Shown here one piece after another: positions 46,432 through 55,694 of a stretch of 64,000 nt of DNA; the first letter of the stretch is position 1; each line of letters begins with the position of its first letter. Position numbers and translations under genes: made by a program. This DNA comes from Arenicellales bacterium (GTDB taxonomy: Bacteria > Pseudomonadota > Gammaproteobacteria > Arenicellales > JAHEKD01). The DNA lies in assembly GCA_028284225.1 (NCBI GenBank), contig JANQSD010000019.1, positions 124,001-188,000 of the forward strand, read 5' to 3'. Below the pieces are notes generated by a model, which was not told where the DNA came from, searched no databases, and worked only from the letters and a program-made list of their open reading frames with translations.

Positions 46432-47591
46432 GTGGTCCAGTAACACAGGCACTGCCCAGACAAGAGCAATGGGAAGTTACCGGCCCAGATCCAGTGTTGA
46501 TGGTGCTATTTGGTTCGATCATGTTATTTGGCATGGCAATGGTCTTTTCTGCCACAGTGAGTAATGATCATCAGCTCGCACACAGCAATTTCAATCATTT
46601 ATTGATGCAGGCGATGTATTTGATGGTCGGATTGGCAGTCGGCATTAGTGTTTCATTGTTCTCCCTCTCTACCTGGCAATATTACAGTAAATTTCTGTTG
46701 TTTTTTGGATTTTTATTACTGGCAATTGTGCTTATTCCGGGTGTCGGTATTTCGGTCAACGGCAGTCAGCGTTGGTTGCCCTTGGGCCCGGTGCGTATGC
46801 AGCCCTCAGAAATTATGAAACTGGTCATGATCATTTATACCGCCAGTTTTCTGGTGCGCCAGGGCGAAAAGGTAAAGGAATTCAAGGTCGGTATCCTTTC
46901 TATGGGACTGATTGTCACTTTAATGGCAACCTTGCTTTTACTAGAGCCTGATTTTGGCAGTACGGTTGTGATTGCCGCCACAGTCATCGGCATGATGTTT
47001 TTAGGCGGTGTTCGCATGACACATTTTATGTTAGTGCTTGGTGTCGGAGTGAGTCTATTCGCAGCACTGGCACTGACATCAACTTATCGCCTGCAACGTA
47101 TATTGAGCTTTATGGATCCTTTTTCAGATCCCTTCAACAGTGGTTTTCAATTGGTACAGGCCTTAATCGCTATTGGCCGCGGTGAATGGTTCGGGGTGGG
47201 TCTGGGTAACAGTATTCAGAAACTTTTTTACTTGCCCCATGCGCATAATGATTTTTTACTGGCTGTGATCGGTGAGGAACTCGGGTTTTTGGGTCTTGCA
47301 ACGGTAATCATTTTGTTTGCACTACTGGTGCTCCGAATTTTCAGATTAGCGAGATTAGCGGAACGTTCCGGGCGCATGTTTGAAGCTCGTGTGGCACAGG
47401 GCATCGGTTTATTGCTGGCATTTCAGGCGATTATTAACATCGGTGTTAACCTGGGCGTGTTGCCGACTAAGGGTTTGACGCTGCCATTTATGAGTTACGG
47501 TGGTAGCTCTCTGGTTGCTAATTGTCTGTTAATGGGCGTGTTATTTGCCATTGATCGTGAGGTCCGCCAGGAACCAGGGGGTGAGCGGTGA
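46428..47591 (+). CDS. ftsW: Septal peptidoglycan polymerase FtsW
   Basis: 387 residues, SEDS family with about ten helices. GVGISVNGSQRWLPLGPVRM, QPSEIMKLVMI, YLPHAHNDFLLAVIGEELG and LPFMSYGGSSLVANCL are the SEDS signatures. It polymerises lipid II with FtsI. 4-nt overlap with murD. Confidence 0.95.
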   Translation: MSGPVTQALPRQEQWEVTGPDPVLMVLFGSIMLFGMAMVFSATVSNDHQLAHSNFNHLLMQAMYLMVGLAVGISVSLFSLSTWQYYSKFLLFFGFLLLAIVLIPGVGISVNGSQRWLPLGPVRMQPSEIMKLVMIIYTASFLVRQGEKVKEFKVGILSMGLIVTLMATLLLLEPDFGSTVVIAATVIGMMFLGGVRMTHFMLVLGVGVSLFAALALTSTYRLQRILSFMDPFSDPFNSGFQLVQALIAIGRGEWFGVGLGNSIQKLFYLPHAHNDFLLAVIGEELGFLGLATVIILFALLVLRIFRLARLAERSGRMFEARVAQGIGLLLAFQAIINIGVNLGVLPTKGLTLPFMSYGGSSLVANCLLMGVLFAIDREVRQEPGGER

Positions 47592-48664
47592 AAATGTTGA
47601 TGGTGATGGCAGGTGGTACCGGTGGTCACATTTATCCGGCTTTGGCAATCGCTAAAGAATTACAGCAAAAAGGCGTATCTGTGGTCTGGCTGGGTACACG
47701 CGAAGGGCTTGAAGCCAGGGTGGTGCCAGAGCAAGGCATTGATATTGAATGGATTGATATCAAAGGTGTGCGTGGCACAGGATTGACACGTTGGTTAAAA
47801 CTGCCTATACAGCTGTCCAAGGCTGTGCTCCAGGCAATCGCTATTTTTAATCGCCGTAAACCTGATGCGTTATTAAGCATGGGCGGGTTTGTTGCCGGCC
47901 CTGGCGGTATAGCCGGCAAGTTGAAAAGAATTCCGCTGATTTTGCATGAAGCCAACGCTATTGTTGGCCTGACCAACAAAGTACTGGCCATGTTTGCCAG
48001 CAAGGTGATGTGTGCCTTTCCAAACACTAATGGCTTAGTCAAACATGCACAAGTTGTCGGCAATCCGGTTCGCAAAGATATCATTCGCCTACATGAGCAA
48101 AATAAGCGTTTAAGCGAGAGCGAGCAACCACTGAGGTTGCTGATCGTCGGCGGCAGCCAGGGTGCACTTAGTCTTAATAAGGTATTGCCTGAAGCAATTT
48201 CTATGCTTGATCCGTCAATACGCCCTGAAATCAGGCATCAAACTGGCAAAGGGCGCGGTGAACAGGTTATTGAAGATTATCGGAACTTCGGCCTGCAAGT
48301 GGATGTGCGCGAATACCTTGATGATATTGCCACAAGTTACGCCTGGGCCGATTTGATCATCTGCCGCGCTGGTGCAATGACCGTTGCTGAGATTACTACG
48401 GCAGGGCTACCGGCTTTGATTGTTCCTTACCCATATTCAGCCGGTGATCATCAGGTTTTTAATGCTGAATTCCTGGTTGAGAATAAGGCAGCAGAATTAT
48501 TGTTACATCAGGATCTCAATGCTACAAATCTGGTGTCCAAGCTAACTGCTTTACTGACCGATAGAGAAAAGTTAGTGCAAATGTCTGCTAATGCGTTGGC
48601 ACTGGCCAAAATTGATGCCACTGAAAAAGCCGTGGAAATTTGTGAGCAGGTGTTATATGCGTGA
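47588..48664 (+). CDS. murG: UDP-GlcNAc:lipid I N-acetylglucosaminyltransferase
   Basis: 358 residues, GT-B fold: MAGGTGGHIYPALAIAKEL, SMGGFVAGPGGIAGKL, IVGGSQGALSLNKVLP and ICRAGAMTVAEITTAGLPA. Makes lipid II at the inner face of the membrane. GTG start with 4-nt overlap with ftsW; ATG 47594 is also possible. Confidence 0.95.
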   Translation: MKMLMVMAGGTGGHIYPALAIAKELQQKGVSVVWLGTREGLEARVVPEQGIDIEWIDIKGVRGTGLTRWLKLPIQLSKAVLQAIAIFNRRKPDALLSMGGFVAGPGGIAGKLKRIPLILHEANAIVGLTNKVLAMFASKVMCAFPNTNGLVKHAQVVGNPVRKDIIRLHEQNKRLSESEQPLRLLIVGGSQGALSLNKVLPEAISMLDPSIRPEIRHQTGKGRGEQVIEDYRNFGLQVDVREYLDDIATSYAWADLIICRAGAMTVAEITTAGLPALIVPYPYSAGDHQVFNAEFLVENKAAELLLHQDLNATNLVSKLTALLTDREKLVQMSANALALAKIDATEKAVEICEQVLYA

Positions 48665-50060
48665 ACACGTCAGGCATATTCACTTTGTCGGTATCGGTGG
48701 TAGCGGTATGAGCGGCATTGCTGAGGTGCTTTTAAATCAGGATTATCAGGTTAGCGGCTCTGATTTATCAGACGGGCCAGTTGTACAGCGTTTGATTAAA
48801 AACGGTGCTACCGTAAATATTGGTCATGCAGCTGAGAATATTGAGGGTTGTGATGTTGTTGTGGTCTCCACAGCAGTTAGCGAACAGAATCCTGAGGTTT
48901 TGGCAGCCCGCGAGTCTGCAATTCCAATCGTCCCCAGGGCAGAAATGTTGGGTGAGTTGATGCGCTTTAGTGATGAAGGTATCGCAGTAGCCGGTACTCA
49001 CGGCAAGACCACCACCACAAGCCTGATTGCCCAGGTACTGGCTTACGGCAACCTGGATCCGACTTTTATTGTAGGTGGACTGGTTAACAGTGCTAACAGT
49101 AATAGCCGTTTGGGTAAGGGTAAATACCTGGTCGCTGAGGCCGATGAAAGTGATGCTTCATTTTTGCATTTGCAGCCGCGTATTGCAGTTGTGACCAATA
49201 TTGATGCGGATCATATGGAAACCTATCAGGGTGATTTTTCTACCTTAAAGAAAACCTTCATTGAGTTTCTTCATAATCTTCCGTTTTATGGTTTGGCCGT
49301 TCTATGTATTGATGATCCGGTTGTTCAGGAAATTCGGCCTCATGTGCAAAAGCCGGTGCTGACTTATGGCGAAAGTGATCAGGCTGATTATCGCGTCAGT
49401 AATATCAACCAAAATGGCCTTGCTACTAGTTTTACTGCAACTTTTGCGAATGGCAACCGGGAGCAGTTTACCCTGTCTATGCCGGGCAAACATAATGTTC
49501 TCAATGCCATGGCAGCAGTAGCCGTTGCTCATCAACTAAGAATACCCATGGCGGATGTGGCTAGGGCGCTGGCTGAGTTCGAGGGTATTGGTCGTCGTTT
49601 TCAGCAGCGAGGGCAGATTCGCTGCGAAGCAGGCACATTCACGTTAATCGATGATTATGCCCATCATCCCAGGGAGTTGGAGGCAACCTTGTCGGCCGCT
49701 CAAAATGCCTGGCCGGAAAAACGACTGGTTGTGGTTTTTCAACCACACCGCTATTCACGAACGCATGATTTGCTTGATGATTTCAGTGTGGTTTTAGAAG
49801 CGCAGCAACCACTGATTATCACGGAGGTTTATCCGGCCGGTGAACAACCCATTAATGGTGCAGATGGCAGGGCGCTATGTCGCAGCATTCGTGCCAGAGG
49901 GCTGAGTGAACCGTTGTTTGTAGAAGAATTGTCACAACTACCTGAGTTGCTCAATAGAGTGATTATGGATGACGATGTGGTTTTGATGCTGGGGGCAGGC
50001 GACATTACGCATCTTGCGGCTCAACTGGAGTCCTGCGGGGCTACGGAGGAGTCAGCATGA
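48657..50060 (+). CDS. murC: UDP-MurNAc:L-alanine ligase
   Basis: 467 residues; HFVGIGGSGMSGIAEVLL, VAGTHGKTTTTSLIAQ, VAEADESDASFLHLQP and DDYAHHPRELEATL. The ATG at 48657 lies in the murG tail and gives the normal start; the longer frame from 48591 is murG sequence in another frame. murB and ddl, often next, are absent; ftsQ follows directly. Confidence 0.95.
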   Translation: MREHVRHIHFVGIGGSGMSGIAEVLLNQDYQVSGSDLSDGPVVQRLIKNGATVNIGHAAENIEGCDVVVVSTAVSEQNPEVLAARESAIPIVPRAEMLGELMRFSDEGIAVAGTHGKTTTTSLIAQVLAYGNLDPTFIVGGLVNSANSNSRLGKGKYLVAEADESDASFLHLQPRIAVVTNIDADHMETYQGDFSTLKKTFIEFLHNLPFYGLAVLCIDDPVVQEIRPHVQKPVLTYGESDQADYRVSNINQNGLATSFTATFANGNREQFTLSMPGKHNVLNAMAAVAVAHQLRIPMADVARALAEFEGIGRRFQQRGQIRCEAGTFTLIDDYAHHPRELEATLSAAQNAWPEKRLVVVFQPHRYSRTHDLLDDFSVVLEAQQPLIITEVYPAGEQPINGADGRALCRSIRARGLSEPLFVEELSQLPELLNRVIMDDDVVLMLGAGDITHLAAQLESCGATEESA

Positions 50061-51064
50061 AACGCACAGTCAACCGTGATATTAATCTGGAACCTAGCTT
50101 GGGTGAAATCAAATCAGATCCGCAAGAACTTGACATTAATCTGAGAAAACCTGTCAGGTTGAGCAAACCCAGGAAGACCGAGTCGGAGCCTGCAGTTGCA
50201 ATACCGGACATTGAAATAAAAAAACCGGCTATTGTGCTGGCTAGTCTGTTATTGCTGGTTTCATCCATTATGTTCGCGTTTGACCAGTTGTTTAGTCCGG
50301 ACAGTTTTCAGGTGGAAGAGCTGAAGATCAGTGCCGACTTTAAGGAATTAAACCCGCAGCAGATTAGAGAACAGGTTTTACCGTTGATTCAAAATAATTA
50401 TTTTGCCGTGAATCTTAAACAGGTAGAACAAATCGTTGAGAACATTGCTTGGGTTGACAAGGTTTCCGTAAGACGGCAATGGCCTCGATCCATACATATT
50501 CGTTTGAGTGAGCAAAAAGCAGTCACCCGATGGGGTGAGGATGCTTATCTCAACTCACGTGCCGAGACCTTTGATGTCGAGCAAAAACAATCAGCCGAGC
50601 TCCCTTATCTGTTCGGTCCAGAGGGTACAGAGAGCGAATTGCTTGAGCGTTTCCACGATTGGCGAGAGCGGTTTGCACAAAAAGAATTAATCCTGGAGCG
50701 CTTAATGATGACACCCCGTTACTCGTACCAAGCCAAAGTTATTATCCCGCGCCATCAGCAAAAGCAATTAACCGAACAGGCTTTAATGGAATTATTTGAG
50801 AAAAAAGAGCAGCCTGTTCCGGTACTTGACTGGCGACAAATCGAGCCCTTCACTTTAACGCTGAACCTGGGTAAAGAGGCAGTGGAACAGAGGGTTGACA
50901 GGTTTATTGCAGCATTCCCGGAAGCATTTGGTGAACAGTTATTGAAAGTCGAAACCGTTGATCTGCGCTATCCGAATGGTTTTGCAGTGCGCTTTAACGA
51001 AAAGGAACTGCCGCAGGATTTTCTGCAGTTGGCAGTCAAGATCGACGAGAACATAAGCGAGTAG
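50057..51064 (+). CDS. ftsQ: Cell division protein FtsQ
   Basis: 335 residues: a cytoplasmic tail of about 55 residues, one membrane helix (~56-75), a POTRA domain (FQVEELKISADFKELNPQQI; NIAWVDKVSVRRQWPRSI) and the FtsQ beta domain. It scaffolds FtsL/FtsB. The basic cytoplasmic tail is longer than in E. coli. 4-nt overlap with murC. Confidence 0.92.
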   Translation: MKRTVNRDINLEPSLGEIKSDPQELDINLRKPVRLSKPRKTESEPAVAIPDIEIKKPAIVLASLLLLVSSIMFAFDQLFSPDSFQVEELKISADFKELNPQQIREQVLPLIQNNYFAVNLKQVEQIVENIAWVDKVSVRRQWPRSIHIRLSEQKAVTRWGEDAYLNSRAETFDVEQKQSAELPYLFGPEGTESELLERFHDWRERFAQKELILERLMMTPRYSYQAKVIIPRHQQKQLTEQALMELFEKKEQPVPVLDWRQIEPFTLTLNLGKEAVEQRVDRFIAAFPEAFGEQLLKVETVDLRYPNGFAVRFNEKELPQDFLQLAVKIDENISE

Positions 51065-51071
51065 GTTTGAA

Positions 51072-52310
51072 ATGATCAAAAAAGCAGAAAGTAATCTCAT
51101 CGTTGGATTGGATATTGGTACTTCCAAGGTGTTGGCCATTGTGGCCGAGATCTCACCCGCTGGTGAGGTTGAGATTATTGGTGTTGGACACCATCCGGCC
51201 CGCGGCATGAAAAAAGGTGTGGTGTCGAATATCGAGTCCACTGTTCAATCAATTCAGCGGGCCATAGAGGAAGCCGAGTTAATGGCTGGCTGCCAGATTT
51301 ATTCGGTGTTTGCCGGAATTGCCGGTGCGCATATCAATAGTTTTAATTCTCACGGCGTGGTCGCGATTCGTGATAGCGAAGTGCAACATAATGATGTTGA
51401 TAGGGTTATCGAGGCGGCACAAGCGTTGGCGATTCCAAATGATCAAAAAATTCTCCATATTTTGCCTCAGGATTTCATTATTGACGGGCAAGAAGGCATT
51501 CGTGAGCCAATCGGCATGAGTGGTGTTCGCTTAGAGGCTAAGGTGCACATTATTACTGGAGCGGTCAGTGCAGCACAAAATATAATCAAATGCATACGGC
51601 GGGTGGGTCTGGAAGTCGACGATATTATTCTTGAGCCTATTGCGTCCAGTCAGGCCGTACTTACAGACGACGAGCGTGAGCTTGGGGTTTGCCTGATTGA
51701 TATAGGTGGTGGCACCACCGACATGGCTGTATTTATTGACGGTGCTATTCGCCATACCGCCGTGATTCCGATCGCCGGTGATCAAATTACTAACGATATA
51801 GCCGTGGCGCTACGAACACCCACACAAGCTGCCGATGAAATTAAAAAGAAATACGGTTGTGCTTTGACTCGTGGTGTCAGCTCAAATGATTTGATTGAAA
51901 CACCCAGTATAGGTGATCGTCCGGCTCAACAGTTAACTCGGCAACTATTGGCAGAAGTGATCGAACCCAGGGTGGAAGAACTGTTCAGTCTGGCACAGGC
52001 AGAACTCAGGCGTAGCGGCTTTGAAGACCTTATTAGCTCCGGCATCGTTTTGACCGGAGGCACTTCAAAAATGGAGGCCATGGTTGAGTTAGCCGAAGAA
52101 GTGTTTCATGCACCGGTAAGACTGGGCATGCCGCAATATGTGGGTGGCTTAAGCGAAGTGGTGCGCAACCCCATTTATTCGACTGGGGTTGGGTTAATTC
52201 AGTTTGGTTATAGTAATCGCTCTAATGCGGCCAAAGAAAAGCCTAAATCACCTTCAACATTCAAATCGGTTTGGGAACGAATGAAAAATTGGTTTCAAGG
52301 AAGTTTTTAG
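51072..52310 (+). CDS. ftsA: Cell division protein FtsA
   Basis: 412 residues, actin fold: LIVGLDIGTSKVLAIVAE (phosphate 1), LIDIGGGTTDMAVF (phosphate 2), GIVLTGGTSKMEAMVELA (adenosine), and a C-terminal amphipathic helix (VWERMKNWFQGSF) for membrane binding. It tethers FtsZ to the membrane. Confidence 0.96.
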   Translation: MIKKAESNLIVGLDIGTSKVLAIVAEISPAGEVEIIGVGHHPARGMKKGVVSNIESTVQSIQRAIEEAELMAGCQIYSVFAGIAGAHINSFNSHGVVAIRDSEVQHNDVDRVIEAAQALAIPNDQKILHILPQDFIIDGQEGIREPIGMSGVRLEAKVHIITGAVSAAQNIIKCIRRVGLEVDDIILEPIASSQAVLTDDERELGVCLIDIGGGTTDMAVFIDGAIRHTAVIPIAGDQITNDIAVALRTPTQAADEIKKKYGCALTRGVSSNDLIETPSIGDRPAQQLTRQLLAEVIEPRVEELFSLAQAELRRSGFEDLISSGIVLTGGTSKMEAMVELAEEVFHAPVRLGMPQYVGGLSEVVRNPIYSTGVGLIQFGYSNRSNAAKEKPKSPSTFKSVWERMKNWFQGSF

Positions 52311-52379
52311 TTTGATGTTTATGACGTCTTTTATTTTTAATTTTAACTTTTATCTTTATATTGTTTAACGGAGGCAATT

Positions 52380-53585
52380 ATGTTTGAAGTTCTAGATACA
52401 ATCGACCAGCAAGCGGTCATTAAAGTCATCGGAGTCGGTGGCGGCGGTGGCAATGCATTGGAGCATATGGTGAGTTCAGGCCTGGAAGGGGTTGAGTTCA
52501 TTAATGCCAATACCGATGCGCAGGTGCTGTCTCGATCATCTGCTGAGACCAAAATTCAAATGGGCAGCAGTTTAACCAAGGGTCTTGGAGCTGGTTCTAA
52601 TCCTGATGTCGGTCAACAAGCGGCTGTTGAGGACAAGGAAGCTATTTCCGATGCTCTGGGTAATGCCGACATGGTGTTTATCACTGCCGGTATGGGTGGC
52701 GGAACCGGAACCGGGGCTGCACCAATCATTGCTGAGGTCGCTAAGGAAAAAGGCATTCTGACTGTTGCAGTTGTGACTCGGCCTTTCCCGTTTGAGGGTC
52801 GCAAACGCGCCATGATTGCGGATAAAGGCATTTGTGAATTAGCTGAATCGGTAGACTCATTAATTACTATTCCTAATGAGAAAATCCTTACCGTATTGGG
52901 CAAACAAGCCAGATTAACCGATGCATTTGCTAAAGCCAATGATGTACTTTACAACGCAGTACAAGGTATTGCTGAATTAATCACCCAACCAGGCTTAATC
53001 AACGTCGACTTTGCTGATGTTAAAACGGTAATGTCGGAAATGGGCATGGCCATGATGGGTTCATCAATGTCAGCCGGTGATGATCGCGCAGTAGATGCGG
53101 CTCGAGCTGCTATTTCCAGCCCATTCCTTGAAGATGTGGATATTTCAGGTGCACGAGGCGTGTTAGTTAATGTGACGGCCGGTCTTGATCTTGAAATCGG
53201 TGAATTTGACGCTGTAGGTCAAATCGTACAAGAATATGCATCTGATGATGCTACTGTAGTTGTAGGGACTGCTATCGATCCTGATATGGATGATGCCTTG
53301 CGAGTAACCATAGTTGCCACCGGCATAGGCAATCGACGTTTTAATCGCGGTGAAAATCGCCAACGTACACCTGTTCGCCCTCAATCTCGTGAAACCGAGC
53401 GAGAATTTGCTGAACCCGTATTCCTCAAGGAAGTTGCCAGCGAAGATGACGATGACATGATGAATCAACGTCGTCGACGCGCCAGGCAGCCTATGGTTTC
53501 AGGTGCTAACGCACTGGCGAGCAAGGACGATGAGTATATGGAAGAGTTAGATATACCTACATTTTTGCGTCGTCAAGCGGACTAA
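52380..53585 (+). CDS. ftsZ: Cell division GTPase FtsZ
   Basis: 401 residues, tubulin-like: VIGVGGGGGNALEHMV, the GTP loop GMGGGTGTGAAP, the NVDFADVKTVM T7 loop region, and the C-terminal ELDIPTFLRRQAD peptide that binds FtsA and ZipA. A strong GGAGG (52370-52374) stands before the ATG, and the 69-nt gap from ftsA is very AT-rich, fitting high and partly separate expression. Confidence 0.97.
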   Translation: MFEVLDTIDQQAVIKVIGVGGGGGNALEHMVSSGLEGVEFINANTDAQVLSRSSAETKIQMGSSLTKGLGAGSNPDVGQQAAVEDKEAISDALGNADMVFITAGMGGGTGTGAAPIIAEVAKEKGILTVAVVTRPFPFEGRKRAMIADKGICELAESVDSLITIPNEKILTVLGKQARLTDAFAKANDVLYNAVQGIAELITQPGLINVDFADVKTVMSEMGMAMMGSSMSAGDDRAVDAARAAISSPFLEDVDISGARGVLVNVTAGLDLEIGEFDAVGQIVQEYASDDATVVVGTAIDPDMDDALRVTIVATGIGNRRFNRGENRQRTPVRPQSRETEREFAEPVFLKEVASEDDDDMMNQRRRRARQPMVSGANALASKDDEYMEELDIPTFLRRQAD

Positions 53586-53722
53586 AGCCGCAGCATATGT
53601 TGTTTATTAACTATAAGGCCAGGGCATAGGTACACAAATGTCAGGATTTGGTGTAGCATCTTTAGCAGTGACTGTCGTATGTAAACCTGAACCGGCCTTA
53701 AACACTTTGGACCAAAGTTGAT

Positions 53723-54637
53723 ATGATAAAACAACGAACTTTGAAGAGTGTCATCCGTGCTACGGGTGTCGGGCTGCATAGTGGTGAAAAGGTATTTTTA
53801 ACGCTACGGCCGGCACCCGCAAACACCGGCATCATCTTTCGCCGGGTTGATCTTGACCCGGTGGTCGAAATTTCTGCAGATCCAACCCATGTGGGCGATA
53901 CGCGCTTATCGACTAACGTAGTGATGGACGATGTCAAGATCGGGACTGTAGAGCATTTAATGTCTGCCTTTGCTGGCCTGGGTATTGATAATGTTTATGT
54001 GGATTTGACTGCAGCAGAAGTACCGATCATGGACGGCAGTGCTGCGCCATTTGTGTTTTTAATGCAATCGGCCGGCATTGAAGAGCTTAATCGACCGAAA
54101 AAATTCCTCCGGGTCACCAAACCGGTGGAAGTTCGTCACGGCGATAAATGGGCACGTTTTGATCCATTCGAAGGCTTTAAAATCAGTTTTACTATCAACT
54201 TCGATCATCCCATTTTTGTTAATTCGGATCAGAAAACCAGCGTTGATTTTTCTTCAACTTCATTTATTAAAGAAGTCAGCCGCGCTCGCACCTTTGGTTT
54301 TATGCGTGATCTGGAAGAATTACGCAATGCGGGATTGGCCCAGGGTGGCAGTCTGGATAATGCCGTGGTGCTAAATGACTCGAATGTCGTTAATGAAGAC
54401 GGACTGCGTTACGGCGATGAGTTCGTCAAACACAAAGTGCTGGATGCTATCGGTGACCTATACATGCTGGGGCATCCTCTGATCGGCGAATTTACCGCAC
54501 ACAAATCCGGTCATGCGCTAAACAATCAGGCACTTCGTGCCCTGGTTGCCGACAAAAAAGCCTGGCAAATGGTTACCTTCGAAGAAACCGAAAAACCACC
54601 CATTCTATTTACCCAGCAACTGCAATTTGCGCAATAA
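53723..54637 (+). CDS. lpxC: UDP-3-O-acyl-GlcNAc deacetylase
   Basis: 304 residues. Zinc ligands: H78 in [17 protein letters not shown], and H and D in the [12 protein letters not shown] segment; general base region [10 protein letters not shown]. First committed step of lipid A synthesis. It lies 137 nt after ftsZ, the standard position. Confidence 0.96.
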   Translation: MIKQRTLKSVIRATGVGLHSGEKVFLTLRPAPANTGIIFRRVDLDPVVEISADPTHVGDTRLSTNVVMDDVKIGTVEHLMSAFAGLGIDNVYVDLTAAEVPIMDGSAAPFVFLMQSAGIEELNRPKKFLRVTKPVEVRHGDKWARFDPFEGFKISFTINFDHPIFVNSDQKTSVDFSSTSFIKEVSRARTFGFMRDLEELRNAGLAQGGSLDNAVVLNDSNVVNEDGLRYGDEFVKHKVLDAIGDLYMLGHPLIGEFTAHKSGHALNNQALRALVADKKAWQMVTFEETEKPPILFTQQLQFAQ

Positions 54638-54660
54638 ACAATAAACTGGAGACATTTTGT

Positions 54661-55116
54661 TTAGCTTAACTTCTTTAGAAAACAGATAATCCGGTCAGTT
54701 TCTGAGAAACCGATAGCTTCATGAGCCTTAATACTGTTCGAATTTTCCAAGCAAACGTCGCTGGCTAATTCAAAAAAAGAATTTTCAAGTGACCATGATT
54801 CAGCAGCTGCGATTAACTTTCTCCCCAAGCCTTGACCTCTATATTCTGGAGCAACATACCAACCTTCAATATAAGGAACTTCAGCAGCCTTACTACCTTC
54901 CGCATAGTCTCGAATATTAAGTTCTATCAGTCCAATTAATTGATCACAGTTTTCAATAACGAATATCTGCCTAATGTGTTTATTTTTGTTCTGAAAATAA
55001 TTTTCTATTTCAACCTGATGATCGTCATCTGAACCAGAGAATAATTCCCCTCGCATCTTTACCAATTCTTTTTCATCATTTTTATTGACCTTTCTAACAA
55101 TTACCTTATTCGTCAT
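54661..55116 (-). CDS. GNAT acetyltransferase resembling AAC(6')-I aminoglycoside acetyltransferases
   Basis: About 151 residues. EVPYIEGWYVAPEYRGQGLG (acetyl-CoA loop), ELASDVCLENSNSIKAHEAIGF and the end TDRIICFLKKL follow the pattern of AAC(6')-I proteins (YLEGIYV, ELASD...N..S...H.ALGF.E). The ATG at 55116 gives the usual length and overlaps the stop of the DUF721 gene. The gene is more AT-rich than its neighbours and interrupts the usual lpxC-secA interval, suggesting acquisition. Activity on aminoglycosides is not shown by sequence; another amine substrate is possible. Confidence 0.7.
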   Translation of the reverse strand: MTNKVIVRKVNKNDEKELVKMRGELFSGSDDDHQVEIENYFQNKNKHIRQIFVIENCDQLIGLIELNIRDYAEGSKAAEVPYIEGWYVAPEYRGQGLGRKLIAAAESWSLENSFFELASDVCLENSNSIKAHEAIGFSETDRIICFLKKLS

Positions 55117-55435
55117 ATGCAATTTTAGGATTAACCTTAATCTTAATAAATTTAACTTCCTTGAATCCCAGTTCATGTAGTTTTCTTAAAGCCGATTTAA
55201 CCGAATAACGCATTTTGTTGGCCCAGACCGGGCTGTGAGTTTCAACAATAAGCTGTTCCTCATCTAACCGCACGGGTTTTACATTTTGGCTGAGTAATTC
55301 TGTAGTGCAACGCGGCCAGCAGGTGATGATGCGGTCGAGTTGCCTGGATAAGGCATGGATATCACCTTCCGGCAGATGTTTGCGGATGACATTATCGACA
55401 ATATCAGCGGTTGATTTGAATTGGTGGGTTGGCAT
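55106..55435 (-). CDS. DUF721 (DciA-like) protein
   Basis: 109 residues; the WANKMRYSVKSALRKLHELG segment and the preceding LIVETHSPVW strand identify DUF721. In bacteria lacking DnaC/DnaI the related DciA loads the replicative helicase. The position between lpxC and secA, reversed, is common in gammaproteobacteria. The 3' end overlaps the acetyltransferase start (ATGACGAATAA). Confidence 0.75.
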   Translation of the reverse strand: MPTHQFKSTADIVDNVIRKHLPEGDIHALSRQLDRIITCWPRCTTELLSQNVKPVRLDEEQLIVETHSPVWANKMRYSVKSALRKLHELGFKEVKFIKIKVNPKIAYDE

Positions 55436-55480
55436 TGGGTTATTTTAGCTGATAAAGTTTGTTTTGGTGTATCGATCCAG

Positions 55481-55518
55481 TCATTGCGAGCCGAAGGCGA
55501 AGCAATCCATAATGACAT
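55481..55518. repeat. Short palindromic intergenic repeat upstream of secA
   Basis: gtcattgcgagccgaaggcg followed by aagcaatccataatgac: the ends gtcatt and aatgac are inverted. It is of the widespread TCATTGCGAG-type intergenic repeat. The gap 55436-55694 otherwise contains only AT-rich sequence before secA; I see no secM-like leader gene. Confidence 0.5.
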
Positions 55519-55694
55519 TTCGCATAGACGTTTATCCCCGCGAATGCAGAGAATCATTACATTCACTCCTTCACAACGGTAGAGAATTCGGTATTAATCC
55601 TTTGATAAAATTAACCTCGAAAAAATTGTTTTAACGGCAAATATCCCCATATAATGCTCAGTTTCTATAAATATTTATAAATCATTAGGATTTC

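Noticed and set aside
55436-55694. A secM-like arrest-peptide gene before secA.
   Set aside because: The gap holds only a short palindromic repeat and AT-rich sequence; no signal-peptide-bearing frame with an arrest motif is present.
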